A DNA stretch of 64,000 bases from Spirodela intermedia (taxonomy: Eukaryota; Streptophyta; Magnoliopsida; Alismatales; Araceae), in NCBI GenBank assembly GCA_902729315.2, contig LR746267.1, forward strand, positions 7,070,424 through 7,134,423, in the 5' to 3' direction. A model generated the notes under the pieces. It was not told where the DNA came from and did no database searches. It saw only the letters and a list, made by a program, of their open reading frames with translations. The position numbers and the translations under genes are program-made. Positions 36,606-47,000 of this stretch are shown here, in pieces (the first letter of the stretch is position 1; each line of letters opens with the position of its first letter).

Positions 36606-37108
36606 CTTTCTTCCTTCCCCCACAACTGGTAGAGATCCCAGCGGCCGGAGGGGAAACCGTTCGACAGACAAAAGCGCCTCAGAAACCAAGCTGGAAAACA
36701 ACGATCATCTTCCTCCGCATTCGCCGTCGATCCCCTCAACCTCTGCGATCCCAAATCCCCCGCGGCCTTTGAAGTCTCCACTGGAATCTGATCGGTCTCC
36801 ACATTTTCAACGACGCCGGTGGATCGCGGCTTTGGCATCACTGTCTCTCTCCTTTCCCGAGGCCGCGACCAGGCTTTGGGCCTGAGTTTTGGGCCAGGCC
36901 TCAATAAACATCGTATTGGGCCTCTCTATTTCTGGAGGCGACAGGTGGATATTTTTAGTTGTCCGCGTCATGATTAGAGTCGCCACGTTTCAAGCCACGC
37001 GGCAGCAGCACCTCCCTCCCCTAGCCCGTTCATCGACTACCTGGCCCTTGCATGGATATATATCGACGTCCTTTAGTTACGTTTTCGGATCACAGAGAGA
37101 GAGAGAAA

Positions 37109-37140
<32 letters not shown>

Positions 37141-37150
37141 GATCGTCACC
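36606..37150. promoter_or_regulatory. Divergent promoter FYVE-ankyrin / LEA
   Basis: 545 bases between two divergent ATGs. TGGGCC site II boxes lie at 36877-36882, 36890-36895 and 36917-36922, more plausibly serving the constitutive FYVE-ankyrin gene. Nearer the LEA gene are CCACGT (36983-36988, ABRE-like), TGCATG (37049-37054, the RY core on the minus strand) and TATATAT (about 37057-37063), followed by GA repeats (37095-37140) in the probable LEA 5' UTR. RY plus ACGT elements are typical of ABI3/ABA-controlled seed genes; the assignment is inferred. Confidence 0.55.
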
Positions 37151-37935
37151 ATGGCGCTTTGTTTCTACGGCAACCGGGTCGTCGCCTTGGGCAGCCTCCT
37201 GTCTCTTCTGCTGCTCGTCGCCGCCGCCGTGGTGGAGGACGAGCGGGTTCACTCAACCGGAGGCCCCGCCGTGGAGAACCTGTCGGCGGCTGCCGAGGAA
37301 GAGGAGTCGTGGACTACCTGGGCCAAGGAGAAGCTCGCCGGGGGCCTCGGCCTGAAGCAACCTCAGCCCGAGGACGCCACCCACCAGACCACCTCCGGTA
37401 ATCTCTCTCTCTCTCTCCCTAACCTCTCTCTTTCTCTCTCTCTGTGACTGGAACTGCTTGCAGGGGTGGGGAAGTACGGGGCGGAGAAGGCGGAGTCGAC
37501 GAAGGAGGCGGCGAAAGAAGCCGTCGGGGCGGCGAAGGAGAAGGCGGAGGAGGCAGCAGCCGGTAAGGCTTAGAAACATGTCTCGAGGTCGGAGGAGATT
37601 TGCAGATGTCCGAAGAAAAATTCCTAATTTTGACAGGCGCGGCGAGTTACACTGCAGAGAAGGCAACTCAGGCGAGGGAGGCGGCAATGGAGAAGGCTGG
37701 GCAGGCGAAGGAGGCGGCAATGGAGAAGGCAGGGGCGGCGAAGGAGGCCGCCGTGGAAAAAGCAGCAGCGGCGAAGGAGGCTGCGGAGAGGGCCGCCGGC
37801 GCGGGGAAGGAGCCCGCCGAGAAGGCGAAGGAGGGGTACGAAGGCGCTAAGAGCGAGGCCGAGAAGAAGGCGGAGGAGGCGGCGGAGGCCGTGAAGGAGC
37901 GCACCGCCGGCCGCCCCCGCGAAGAAGAGCTCTAA
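37151..37935 (+). CDS. LEA_4 (group 3) late embryogenesis abundant protein, secretory
   Basis: Hydrophilic desiccation-protection protein that folds into an amphipathic helix on drying. Exons: 37151-37397, 37464-37562, 37637-37935; 214 residues. The ATG is in a strong context (CACCATGGC). Residues about 1-28 are a signal peptide (VVALGSLLSLLLLVAAAVV), so the protein enters the secretory route. From about residue 85 it is made of degenerate 11-residue repeats of the type AxxKAxEAxExA, for example KEAAMEKAGQAKEAAMEKAG, rich in Ala/Lys/Glu with no Cys or Trp. Exon 3 shows the repeats as imperfect 30-33 base tandem units. It ends REEEL, which only loosely resembles an ER-retrieval tail. Introns 1 and 2 are very short, and intron 1 contains CT repeats. 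Close relatives are D-29/ECP63-like LEA proteins. Confidence 0.88.
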
Positions 37936-37997
37936 AGGCCATGGCTGTAACCTCTCTGTATAAACCTGTTCCTCATCAGTGAAAGAAAGCTTATCAA

Positions 37998-38030
<33 letters not shown>

Positions 38031-38074
38031 GGGTTCAGCCAACAGTGATTTAAACCTTAAAGAAGAAGAGCAGA

Positions 38075-40940
38075 TCAAACAGAGAGTGGGATCTTCGTGG
38101 ACATCCTCTGAGCCAGCCAAGGGTTCTCATTGTCCGGGTCGATGAAGGTGTGCATGAGCAGCTGCTCTGCTTCCTCCTCATCGAGTTCTCTGCACCAGGG
38201 GACCCGCTCGTTCTGGCAGCTACCAGGTCCCGAGCATCTACATAAAAAAAATAATAAAAAAATGCCACCCATTAAGCTTGATCCGCCTTTCGAAAATGAA
38301 AATCATTCTTCTACCTGAACTCGAAGAAGCAAGCGCTCCTTTCGTTCTCGGGCTTGTCCCAGTTGTGCCAGCCGGCGGGCTTGATGCAGGAGTCCATCCA
38401 GGTGTATGCGTAGAGGACCCTGGCGAAGGGGCCCCAGGGCCGGCCGAGGGAAGCATATGCGGAGCTACCATTGCCCGTGATCACGCATCTGGAATATGAA
38501 CAGCGAGAGGATCTGATATGGTTGGAAGGAAGTCTGCCCGGACGATGCAGGAATCTCAGAAACAATAGCAGAGTCAACGTAGATTGTGGCTCACTAAGCA
38601 GGAAAATAGTTGAACTGGCGGCCATGGAAGTGGAAAATAGATGAAGCAGCCGCCTTCCAAAAAAGATGAGATGACGGCATTTCTTGAAGTATGTTTAAAC
38701 TGATTCATGCGTGTTTTTTGATTAAAATTCTGTAAGTTCCTAAGATGCACATTTTATAGAAAAAAAACCATCCAATATCCACCAGATTTAATACTACCCA
38801 TAATATCGAGTGATATTATGCCTGAAATAAAGAAGTCATTCCCCAAAAGCCATGATGCCCACAACACTGGAAGTATAGCCACGGGATTGGTACACAAAAT
38901 AACTTGATTGCTGTGGCGGGCTTAAGTGTAGCAACGAGACATTGTCAGAGAGGAGGAAGCCTCCTCCTTGGATGAGAGACAGAATGGGACAGCAGAGGGG
39001 AGAGGAGGCCGTTCACCAGGCAGAAGAGCACAACACAGACCGCCTCCATCTTCCCAGACATCAATCGCCTTCTATTTACTATTATTGACCTTCCAGTTTT
39101 TTCCCATCTCCAATTGGAGCACTAATTTCCACCATACCAGTTACAGCTATTCACATGATCAACCAAGACACCCTTCAGGGTATAGATGAACTTATAGATG
39201 CATTGTTGCGTCAAAGCTCTGTAATTTGAACAATTTTTTTCAATGTAAGATCCATTCGACTGATGTAACTTGCACCTAAATATGAATTTTCAGTAAAGTA
39301 GCAAGTGATTTATTGAAGGGGGTAAAGAGCATTAGAGTGCATATTCTGTGCGTGTCACAGAAAACATTAAAGAATAAAAGAGACAGAAGGCAAATTCACC
39401 TTAAAAATATATATCCTGTGGGCTCTTGGGCAGATTTTCTACTCTGTGCGGTTATAAATCCCTGTGACTTGCAGTGAATATGGCAATGCTCCAGAAGGGC
39501 AGTGCTATTGCCAAAAATGAAGTCAACGCTTCCCTCGATATAGCAATCTTTCAGATACTGCTTGCCATGGTGTAAGTAAAGCGTGTCCTGCATTAACATG
39601 CAATACCAAAAAAAAAATTTAAGACGTAGACGTCCTACAAAATATTATGAAACTAAAGACTCAGAATTCGGTGAAAGCTTATGGTGGTTTCCAATTTTCT
39701 TTATGCCTACACAGACAACACCGAGTTTTCTGAATCATTTGCAGGATAAGTAACGATGTGCCGGATCTGCTCCAAATCCCATAGTGAAACTGAATTGATC
39801 TTATGTACTAATTAAAATTTCCAAAGAAAATATTTGAATACTCAGCCCCGTGATGAATTAGCCTAGTCAAAATTTATTTTTCTTCGTGTGGAAGGCAGAC
39901 AATTATAAACAAAAAGATCAGTTTTGGTGTATATTAAACATTTAGCATGAGCAAGCCTTATCGGAGCATCATCTTCATGCGGAAAGGAGACAGAAATTAA
40001 AGAAAGCTACGATGCGAAAACGATTATGATGATCTGAGTTATGAGAACTAGTAATAACAGTGGAACATGGAGAAGTATCATCTTCCTGAAATCGGAACAT
40101 TTCTTGACTGATGTTAGCGAGGGAAGGGTAAAAAAGCTTGACTTGGACCAAGACTACAAAAAACAAGGAAAGTATGGTAACAATTCGGAAGAGACAGAAG
40201 GACCAGTGACGAAGATAAACGTACCTGCCACCCAAGAAATCTGCAATTGTAGAACGCACACCGGTCAGCAGTCACCCTAACGGCTACAGCTTGCCCTGAA
40301 CCCTGCGAGTAGATGTAAGTCTATTATGGAGGAGGACGGGTGGCAAGGAATATAATGACAGTGAAAAGCATCGAAGAACAATCGGCAATCTTCACTGACT
40401 ACGGAAGATGAAGCTGAAAACTAAAGTTGATGCCGGCGGAATCAGTAAATAACCACCTGTGGAGCGGAGTTCTCAAAGGTTATGTTCTCGGCGATGAAGT
40501 CCTCCCCTTCCACGATGGTGCTTCCACACCCGAATGTCCCCGTCCCGATCACCCGCGACGGCTGCAGCAGCAGCGACAACAACAATGAGAGCTCAATTCA
40601 TCAGCATATTTCTGCAGTAGAAAACTAGCGGTCGCCTCAAGGATCTCACCGTATGATGGTTGATCCGAGAGGCGGTGTTGTCCCAGGTCAGGACGGTGGT
40701 CTCCGGACGGGAGCCGGCAAGGGTTATGAAGCTTTTGGTTTTCGGAACGTACACCGGCTGCCGGTAAACCCCCGGGGGGATCACGATGGTCGTCCGGACC
40801 GTGTTGCGCAGCGGCACTGCGTCGATCGCATCCTGCACCGTCGGGTAAACGCCATCACCTAGTGGACAGGAGAAGCCACCGTCGCCGGTCTGCGGTGGCG
40901 CCACCGTCAGCACAAGACGCATTGGCTGCTGGTATGCCAT
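38075..40940 (-). CDS. PME31: Pectinesterase 31-like (pectin methylesterase)
   Basis: Carbohydrate esterase family 8 enzyme that removes methyl esters from homogalacturonan. Exons on minus: 40940-40650, 40561-40457, 40302-40225, 39587-39400, 38488-38315, 38237-38075; 332 residues, all GT-AG. The catalytic set is complete: Q136 in GSGQAVAVRV, Q158-D159 in GWQDTLY (acid/base Asp), D180 in GSVDFIFGN (nucleophile) and R237-W239 in LGRPWGPF. The spacing of Q, Q and both Asp matches characterised plant PMEs. There is no PMEI pro-region and no clear signal peptide, as in Arabidopsis PME31, to which the protein is similar along its whole length (QYLKDCYIEGSV, CHIHCKSQGFITAQSRK). A second ATG at 40922 could also serve as start. 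It is divergent from the PPR gene at 41489. Introns 38489-39399 and 39588-40224 contain nothing recognisable. Confidence 0.95.
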
Positions 40941-41488
40941 TCCCGCCTTCTCAGGCTTCCACCCTCGCCTTCTCCTCTCTTTCTCTCGCTCTCTCCCGGA
41001 TGCGGCACCTCAGTCTTCTGCAGACGCTGTGTATCTGGAATCATCGGGTCAATTTAAACGAGATTACACCTGTTTTTATTTTTTAATTCAAGAAATCAAT
41101 TCATGGTTTCCGATTCTCTGATAATAAAAAATAATATTATAAGAAAATATTTGGTTTTTCCATAAAGTTTATACCCGACAATTTATACCCAGTAAAGTAA
41201 ATTCGCGAATGAGCTGTGCAACGTAGACGGGGGCCACTTTAGAAAGCCGGTGTTTTTGTTACATTTTAGCCCTTTTAATTTTATATTTTGCCTCGTGGGG
41301 TCGGTTCAACTAAGTTTAGGACTTTATTTGAGGGATATGGGCTTATTGGCCAGTAACTCTAATAATATCGTTGAAAAAATAAATATGCAACAATATATAT
41401 ATTAAAGAATCTTAATATATTCTGTTCTGCGAAATTTGTTTTTCCGAGTTTATCTTTCAAGTCCTCCGATGTGATTCCAGTCGGAAGG
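40941..41488. other. Divergent spacer PME31 / PPR
   Basis: 548 bases, AT-rich in the middle, between the divergent ATGs of the pectinesterase and the PPR gene; presumed promoters of both. The stretch next to the pectinesterase is CT-rich. No confident core elements were identified. Confidence 0.5.
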
Positions 41489-43054
41489 ATGGCCGCCATA
41501 AGCGGCGGCCGCGGCGCCGCCAGCCGTCTTCCGGGGTCGGAAGCGGCGGCGGAGAGGCGGGTCATCCGGGCGGCGGAGGGGTGCGCTAACATGGCGCAGC
41601 TACGGCGGCTGCATGGGGTCCTCGTCCGGCACCATCACCGGCTCGGCAACCCCTCCCTCGTCCTCGCCAAGCTCCTCCGCTTCGCCGCCGTCTCCCCAGG
41701 TGGCGACCTGCGCTACGCATCTCGCCTCATCTTCCACGGGCTCCACCACGAAGAAATCCACGCCCGCGGCAGCGCTTTCTTCTACAACACCCTCATCCGC
41801 GGCCTCGCCGCCTGCGCCGACCCATCCCCCGCCGTCTCCCTCTACAAGATCATGCGCCGCCGGTCTGTCCCTCCCGACCAGTTCTCCTTCACCTTTCTCA
41901 TCAAGGCCAAGGCGAGGTGCTCGGCCCGGTCGCCCGCGGGCGGCGGCGACGTCCACGCGCTGGCGCTGAAACACGGTTGCCTTAGTCCATCCGTGCCGCA
42001 CGTCCACAACGCACTGATTCACCTGTACGCCACCAGTGGAATCCCCACGGACGCACACCAAATGTTTGACGAAATGCTGGAACCAGACGTGGTGTCCTGG
42101 TCCGGTCTGCTCGCTGCTCAGCTGACCGCCGGCGACCTGGACGGGGCTCGGCGGGTCTTCGACTCCATGGCCATGCGGGACGTGGTGTCGTGGACGGCAA
42201 TGATCTCCGGGTACGCCCAAGGCGGGCGGCCGCTGCAAGCGCTGGCCCTGTTCGAGTCCATGCCGCCGGCTATGCAGCCCGACGAGGTCACCCTCGTCGG
42301 CGTGGTCTCCGCCTGCGCTGCCGCCGGGGACCTTGACACGGGGGCCGCGGTCCATCGCTACGCCGACGAGAAGCGCCTCGGCTGGATGGTGTCCCTCCGC
42401 AACGCCCTGATTGATATGTACGCCAAGTGCGGCTGCATGGAGAAGGCTCGCGAGGTGTTTGAGGGGACGACCAGGAGGAACTCCATCACCTGGAACTCCA
42501 TGATCTCCGCACACGCCGTGCACGGCGACGTCGAAGCCGCGCTGCGGCTCTTCTGGCAGCTGGCAGCAGGGGAGGGCGGCGTGGCGCCCGACGCGGCCAC
42601 GTTTCTCGCGGCGCTGAGCGCCTGCGCGCACGGTGGGTGGGTGGAGGAGGGGCGGCGCGTGCTGGAGAGCATGCGGCGGCACGGGGTGGCGCCCGCCGCG
42701 GAGCACTACGGCTGCGTGGTGGACATGCTGGGGCGGGCGGGGCGGCTGGAGGAGGCGCACCGGCTGGTCGCCGGTGTCCTTCCTCTCTCCTGCAACCACG
42801 TCCTGTGGGGAGCACTGCTGGGGGCCTGCAGGATCCACGGGGACGTGGCCATGGCCGAGCGGGCGGTGGGGGAGCTGCTGCGACTGCGGCCGGCGGAGGG
42901 CGGGTACTATCTGCTCCTCGCCGGCGTGTACGCCGCCGCAGGCCGGCACAGCGACGCCGACGAGATCCGGCGGAGGATGAACCAGGACGGCGCTGTCAAG
43001 AACCCCGCCCACAGCACCCTTCGCCTGTCATCGTCAGCTCCGGACGATCACTAG
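41489..43054 (+). CDS. PLS-class pentatricopeptide repeat protein, E type
   Basis: Intronless gene, 521 residues. PPR proteins bind organelle RNA in a base-specific way and act in editing, splicing or stability. The ATG at 41489 is the first in frame; upstream there is only a GTG. P, L and S type repeats run from about residue 90 to 430, for example FYNTLIRGL, NALIHLYATSG, DVVSWTAMISGYAQGGR, NALIDMYAKCGCMEKAREVF, WNSMISAHAVHGD and YGCVVDMLGRAGRLEEAHRL. An E domain follows (WGALLGACRIHGDVAMAERA, YYLLLAGVYAAAGR) and a short E+-like end (KNPAHSTL). There is no DYW deaminase domain, so if it edits RNA it needs a DYW partner. It is about 70 percent GC, which creates a 470-codon antisense open frame that is not a gene. 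The N-terminus may hold a transit peptide. The RNA target cannot be told from sequence alone. Confidence 0.93.
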   Translation: MAAISGGRGAASRLPGSEAAAERRVIRAAEGCANMAQLRRLHGVLVRHHHRLGNPSLVLAKLLRFAAVSPGGDLRYASRLIFHGLHHEEIHARGSAFFYNTLIRGLAACADPSPAVSLYKIMRRRSVPPDQFSFTFLIKAKARCSARSPAGGGDVHALALKHGCLSPSVPHVHNALIHLYATSGIPTDAHQMFDEMLEPDVVSWSGLLAAQLTAGDLDGARRVFDSMAMRDVVSWTAMISGYAQGGRPLQALALFESMPPAMQPDEVTLVGVVSACAAAGDLDTGAAVHRYADEKRLGWMVSLRNALIDMYAKCGCMEKAREVFEGTTRRNSITWNSMISAHAVHGDVEAALRLFWQLAAGEGGVAPDAATFLAALSACAHGGWVEEGRRVLESMRRHGVAPAAEHYGCVVDMLGRAGRLEEAHRLVAGVLPLSCNHVLWGALLGACRIHGDVAMAERAVGELLRLRPAEGGYYLLLAGVYAAAGRHSDADEIRRRMNQDGAVKNPAHSTLRLSSSAPDDH

Positions 43055-43629
43055 CGCATTCTGTTTCATCACTCCCCTCGTGCGAATTGTCAATAATACC
43101 CTCATATAGGAAAAACCATTAATAATGCGGAATAATTTAGATGAGAAAGAGAGAGAGGAAGCATCGGGAGTCGAATTCCATTGATATGACCAAGACGCCA
43201 GGTCAATTTTTATTTATTTATTCCTCGTTTTTCTTATTTATGAAAGTGGCCGTCCGGCGCATACACGAATATTAAAGGTTTTATTATAAGGTAATTATTG
43301 ATGGATATTGGTTATCTTTGGCGGCTGGAGGAGGGAATCGGACTCGGATTTCTTCGTCGTAGTCGAATGTGTCCGATTCGGATCGCACCGCCCTGCTGGA
43401 CAGATCTGAAGCCTATGAGCCTGAACAGACGCCCCTGTTTAAAGGAGAAGGGGAAGGTCGGGTCGAAGATGAAGCGGGAATGAAGGGGGGGGGGGGCGGA
43501 TTCCCGTCTTCGTTTTGGTATCAGAGGGAATAGATACTCTTTGGTTGCCCAGAAAGGCGAGATGAATTATTGCTCTCTCAGCCTCCCTCCTCTGCGATCG
43601 GAGCGCTCTCTCTCTCCGTTGCCCTAACC

Positions 43630-43663
<34 letters not shown>

Positions 43664-44093
43664 TCCAGTCTGATCTCGCCGTCGACATTGCCCTCGCCTA
43701 GGCAGCGGGGGGAGTGCGCGACGGCTGGGCCATCGCGGGGGCCGGTCGGGTGGACTCAGGGGCGGATCCGTGGGGAGGTCTGACTTCGTGCGTCTTCCTG
43801 TTTCCCTGCCTTGGCAACTCTTGCAGTCTGTCATTGGCCAGGTGGTCTGGCTGCCATATCTAGTGCTTTTATTTATTATGTTTCTGTGTTTTTCTTCTCC
43901 GTGTGTTTCTTTTATCCAGAAACCTCTGTCATTTTCCGTGGTTTGCTTCTTAAAATTTATATTATTTGATTTCCGCTTTTGTCTTCGGATTTTTTGGACC
44001 GTCGATTCTTCTCCTTGTTGATCAATTCAGAGGCCTAGCGTTGACTAGTATCGAAAATTATCTTGCAGCTTTCTCCTTGCATCCGCGACCATC
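43055..44093 (+). other. 5' region of CDP-DAG synthase
   Basis: About 1 kb between the PPR stop and the next start codon. It contains a G run (43486-43496), a CT-rich block (about 43590-43665) typical of a plant 5' UTR, and possibly a 5' UTR intron: a CTTGCAG acceptor-like site lies at 44062-44068, 25 bases before the ATG. No separate gene was recognised. Confidence 0.5.
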
Positions 44094-47000
44094 ATGCAGA
44101 AGGATGTTGGCTCTAGCCAGCCATCTGAAACTTCAGGCCGGGTTCGGCATCGTAAACGATCGACTGAGGTTCACTACCTGAGACTTTGTTTTCTTTCTTT
44201 TCTCTCTTCATTTCCCTGGTTACGTCTTTCCGATATCAAGTTGAATCCCAAGGACCCCCCGATCTGTTTGGTATTTCGTATATATTGCTGATGTACAGTA
44301 TTACTGGCGGCTAAGATCTGTTTATGTCTTTTGAGTTTATCCATGATATGTATTGCTGTTGAAAAAGGTGGAATATAAGAGTTGTATTTTTTTTATCTTC
44401 AGGGTACTCCAGATGCAAGTAAAGGAAATGGAGCACATTTGCTTGTTGATGATCGAAACAAGTACAAGTCAATGCGCATCCGGATTCATTCATCCATATG
44501 GATGATTGGGGGTCTTGTGTTCGTTATCTACATGGGCCATCTTTACATATGGGCCATGATTGTTGTTGTTCAAATATATATGGGAAAAGAGCTGTTTAAT
44601 TTACTAAGAAAGGCAAATGAAGATAGACGTCTTCCATGGTTTAGACTTTTAAACTGGTACGAACTTTTGTTTCATCACCACGCCATTCTCTTTCCAGAGT
44701 CTTTCTAAATGATCATGAGTACTTCATGAGATGAAGGATAACCCATTGGTGTCTATTCTCTTTTCCTTGCAGGCATTTTTTCTTCACAGCCATGACATTT
44801 GTTTATGGCCGTTTTCTCAGTCGACAGCTTGTTAACACTGTAACTTCAGATAAACTGTTGTATAAGCTAGTGAGTGGGCTCATCAAATATCAGATGTTTA
44901 TTTGCTATTTCCTATATATTGCAGGTGTGTTTTCTTTATCTTCTTGTTATATGCAAAAGGATAATCTTTTGCAGTTGATATATATCAGTTTTTTAGAAGA
45001 ATTTTCAGGCCGAATATGACTGGTTATACAGTTGTTATTGTTGGTGTAGTTGCTTGAGTTCTCTTGAGGTTTAAAGTGTGTGTTTAATTATCGATAGTCT
45101 TTGTGTATATACTGTCATTTGTATTTCTTGATGTCGTATAAATTCATGTATCAATGATCACGGTTTATTGGTTTAACTTTGCTTAGGTTTCGTCTGGTTT
45201 ATTCTTACATTAAAGAAGAAGATGTACAAGTACCAGTTTGGGCAGTATGCATGGACGCACATGATTCTTTTTTGGGTGTTTGCTCAGTCCTCTTTTGCTG
45301 TTGCAAATATATTCGAAGGAATTTTCTGGTAATTTCAGTCTATATATTGTTTCTTCTAAATAATGTCTAAGCAACTGCAAATCTCAGAAATGCTTATTGC
45401 CAAGTTCGCATGGTTTATGACATCTTTCGATCTATGATTAAACATTAAATATTCTCCTGCCATACCGATTGATATCCTTATACCTTGAATTGTATTTTAT
45501 GTCACGTTACTAAAGTTTGATATTGAGAAGTTAAAATGGGATGCAAGTCTGCAAGATTGAATGGTACTTTTAGAACTGTATTTCTGTTGTATCTTTCATA
45601 ATTTATTGTGTGTTCCAATCAAATTTGATCAACCACCAGCCTCTAAAGAAGCGGACATGAATTGTTCAATTTTAACTTTCTAGTCTTCTGTTGTAATCAT
45701 TGTTCAACATATGAGAAATAGGGATGCTATTTTCGTTTCTTATTGATAGCCATGTTGTTGAACTTAACTTGACTCTATTCCATTGATGTGTCTGTTTGGT
45801 TTGTTGTTTCCATGCTTTTCATCTTTTCCTTAAGTTGATATGATTTTTTCCCTTCTAACGAAGTACACATGTCAATTCAGGTTTCTTCTACCAGCGTCAC
45901 TTATAGTTATCAATGATATTGCTGCGTACTTCTTTGGATTCTTTTTTGGGCGGACCCCCTTAATAAAACTCTCACCAAAGAAAACATGGGAGGGTTTTAT
46001 TGGGGCTTCCATCGCTACCATGGTTTCAGCATTCCTGGTGAGTGTGACTATGTTGTGCCATATCCATGCGCACCTTTTTACTCCATCTTTTTCATACTAG
46101 ACCCTTTTTATTGGGGCTATGTAGCTTTGGTCTTGCTGGACAAAGTTCAAAACTTTTCCTTCTCATTTACCGTCTTGGAAATGAGCATGATCGACTCTTT
46201 TGGTAGGACAGTGATGAAAATTCCTGCTTTTAGCTTCTTTTTTTGCATGATGTATAGTTGTGTCTGAACCGAAAGATTTTCCATTATTGATTGCTTGATT
46301 GTGTGCAGCTCGCAAATTTTCTGGGTCGTTTCCATTGGTTGACATGCCCAAGAAAGGTGATTATCCTTGTTTATGAAGTAGTTAATGTGTAATATTACAC
46401 TAGCCGTCTCTGGAAATGTCTATTATAACATTGTAATGCTAAAATTTGCAGGATTTATCAACAGGATGGCTCTACTGTGATCCTGGTCCAATGTTCAAGC
46501 CTGAGTATCATTCTTTATCAGGATGGGTGCCTTCGTGGGTAAGATATAGGAAACTTATGTCGCAATCAGCGATCCTTTATAACTATTATATCTGTTGGAA
46601 ACTGCTTGGTAATTCTATTTAAGGATATGTATAGGGAAATGATGTTTTTCTTGCCATTAGCGAATTATATTGGAATGTGGTTGAATCGAGTTTTTTTTCC
46701 TTTAAGAGAACGTTGAAATAACTGAGAATAGATAAGCATATCAGCAGGGACAGCAGAGGGACGTATAAAAACTAGGTAGTACCATGCTGCATATAAGTAA
46801 TGTGCCATCTCATTATGTGATAGACCATTTTTATGCTAATCTACCTCGGTACTCTTTTCAGGCCACAATTCAGTTCCAAGTGAATGTTGTTTCTCTCTGA
46901 CATTAAAGGTGTTTCCTAATAGTCATATGATATTTATTTACACCCAGGACTTTGCAATTTTCATTTTGACATATTGGTTAGGAACATTATTCTATCATCA

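Noticed and set aside
41600-43012. 470-codon open frame antisense to the first PPR gene
   Set aside because: A by-product of very high GC content and few AT-rich stops; its peptide is low-complexity Gly/Pro/His and matches nothing, while the sense strand is a clear PPR protein.
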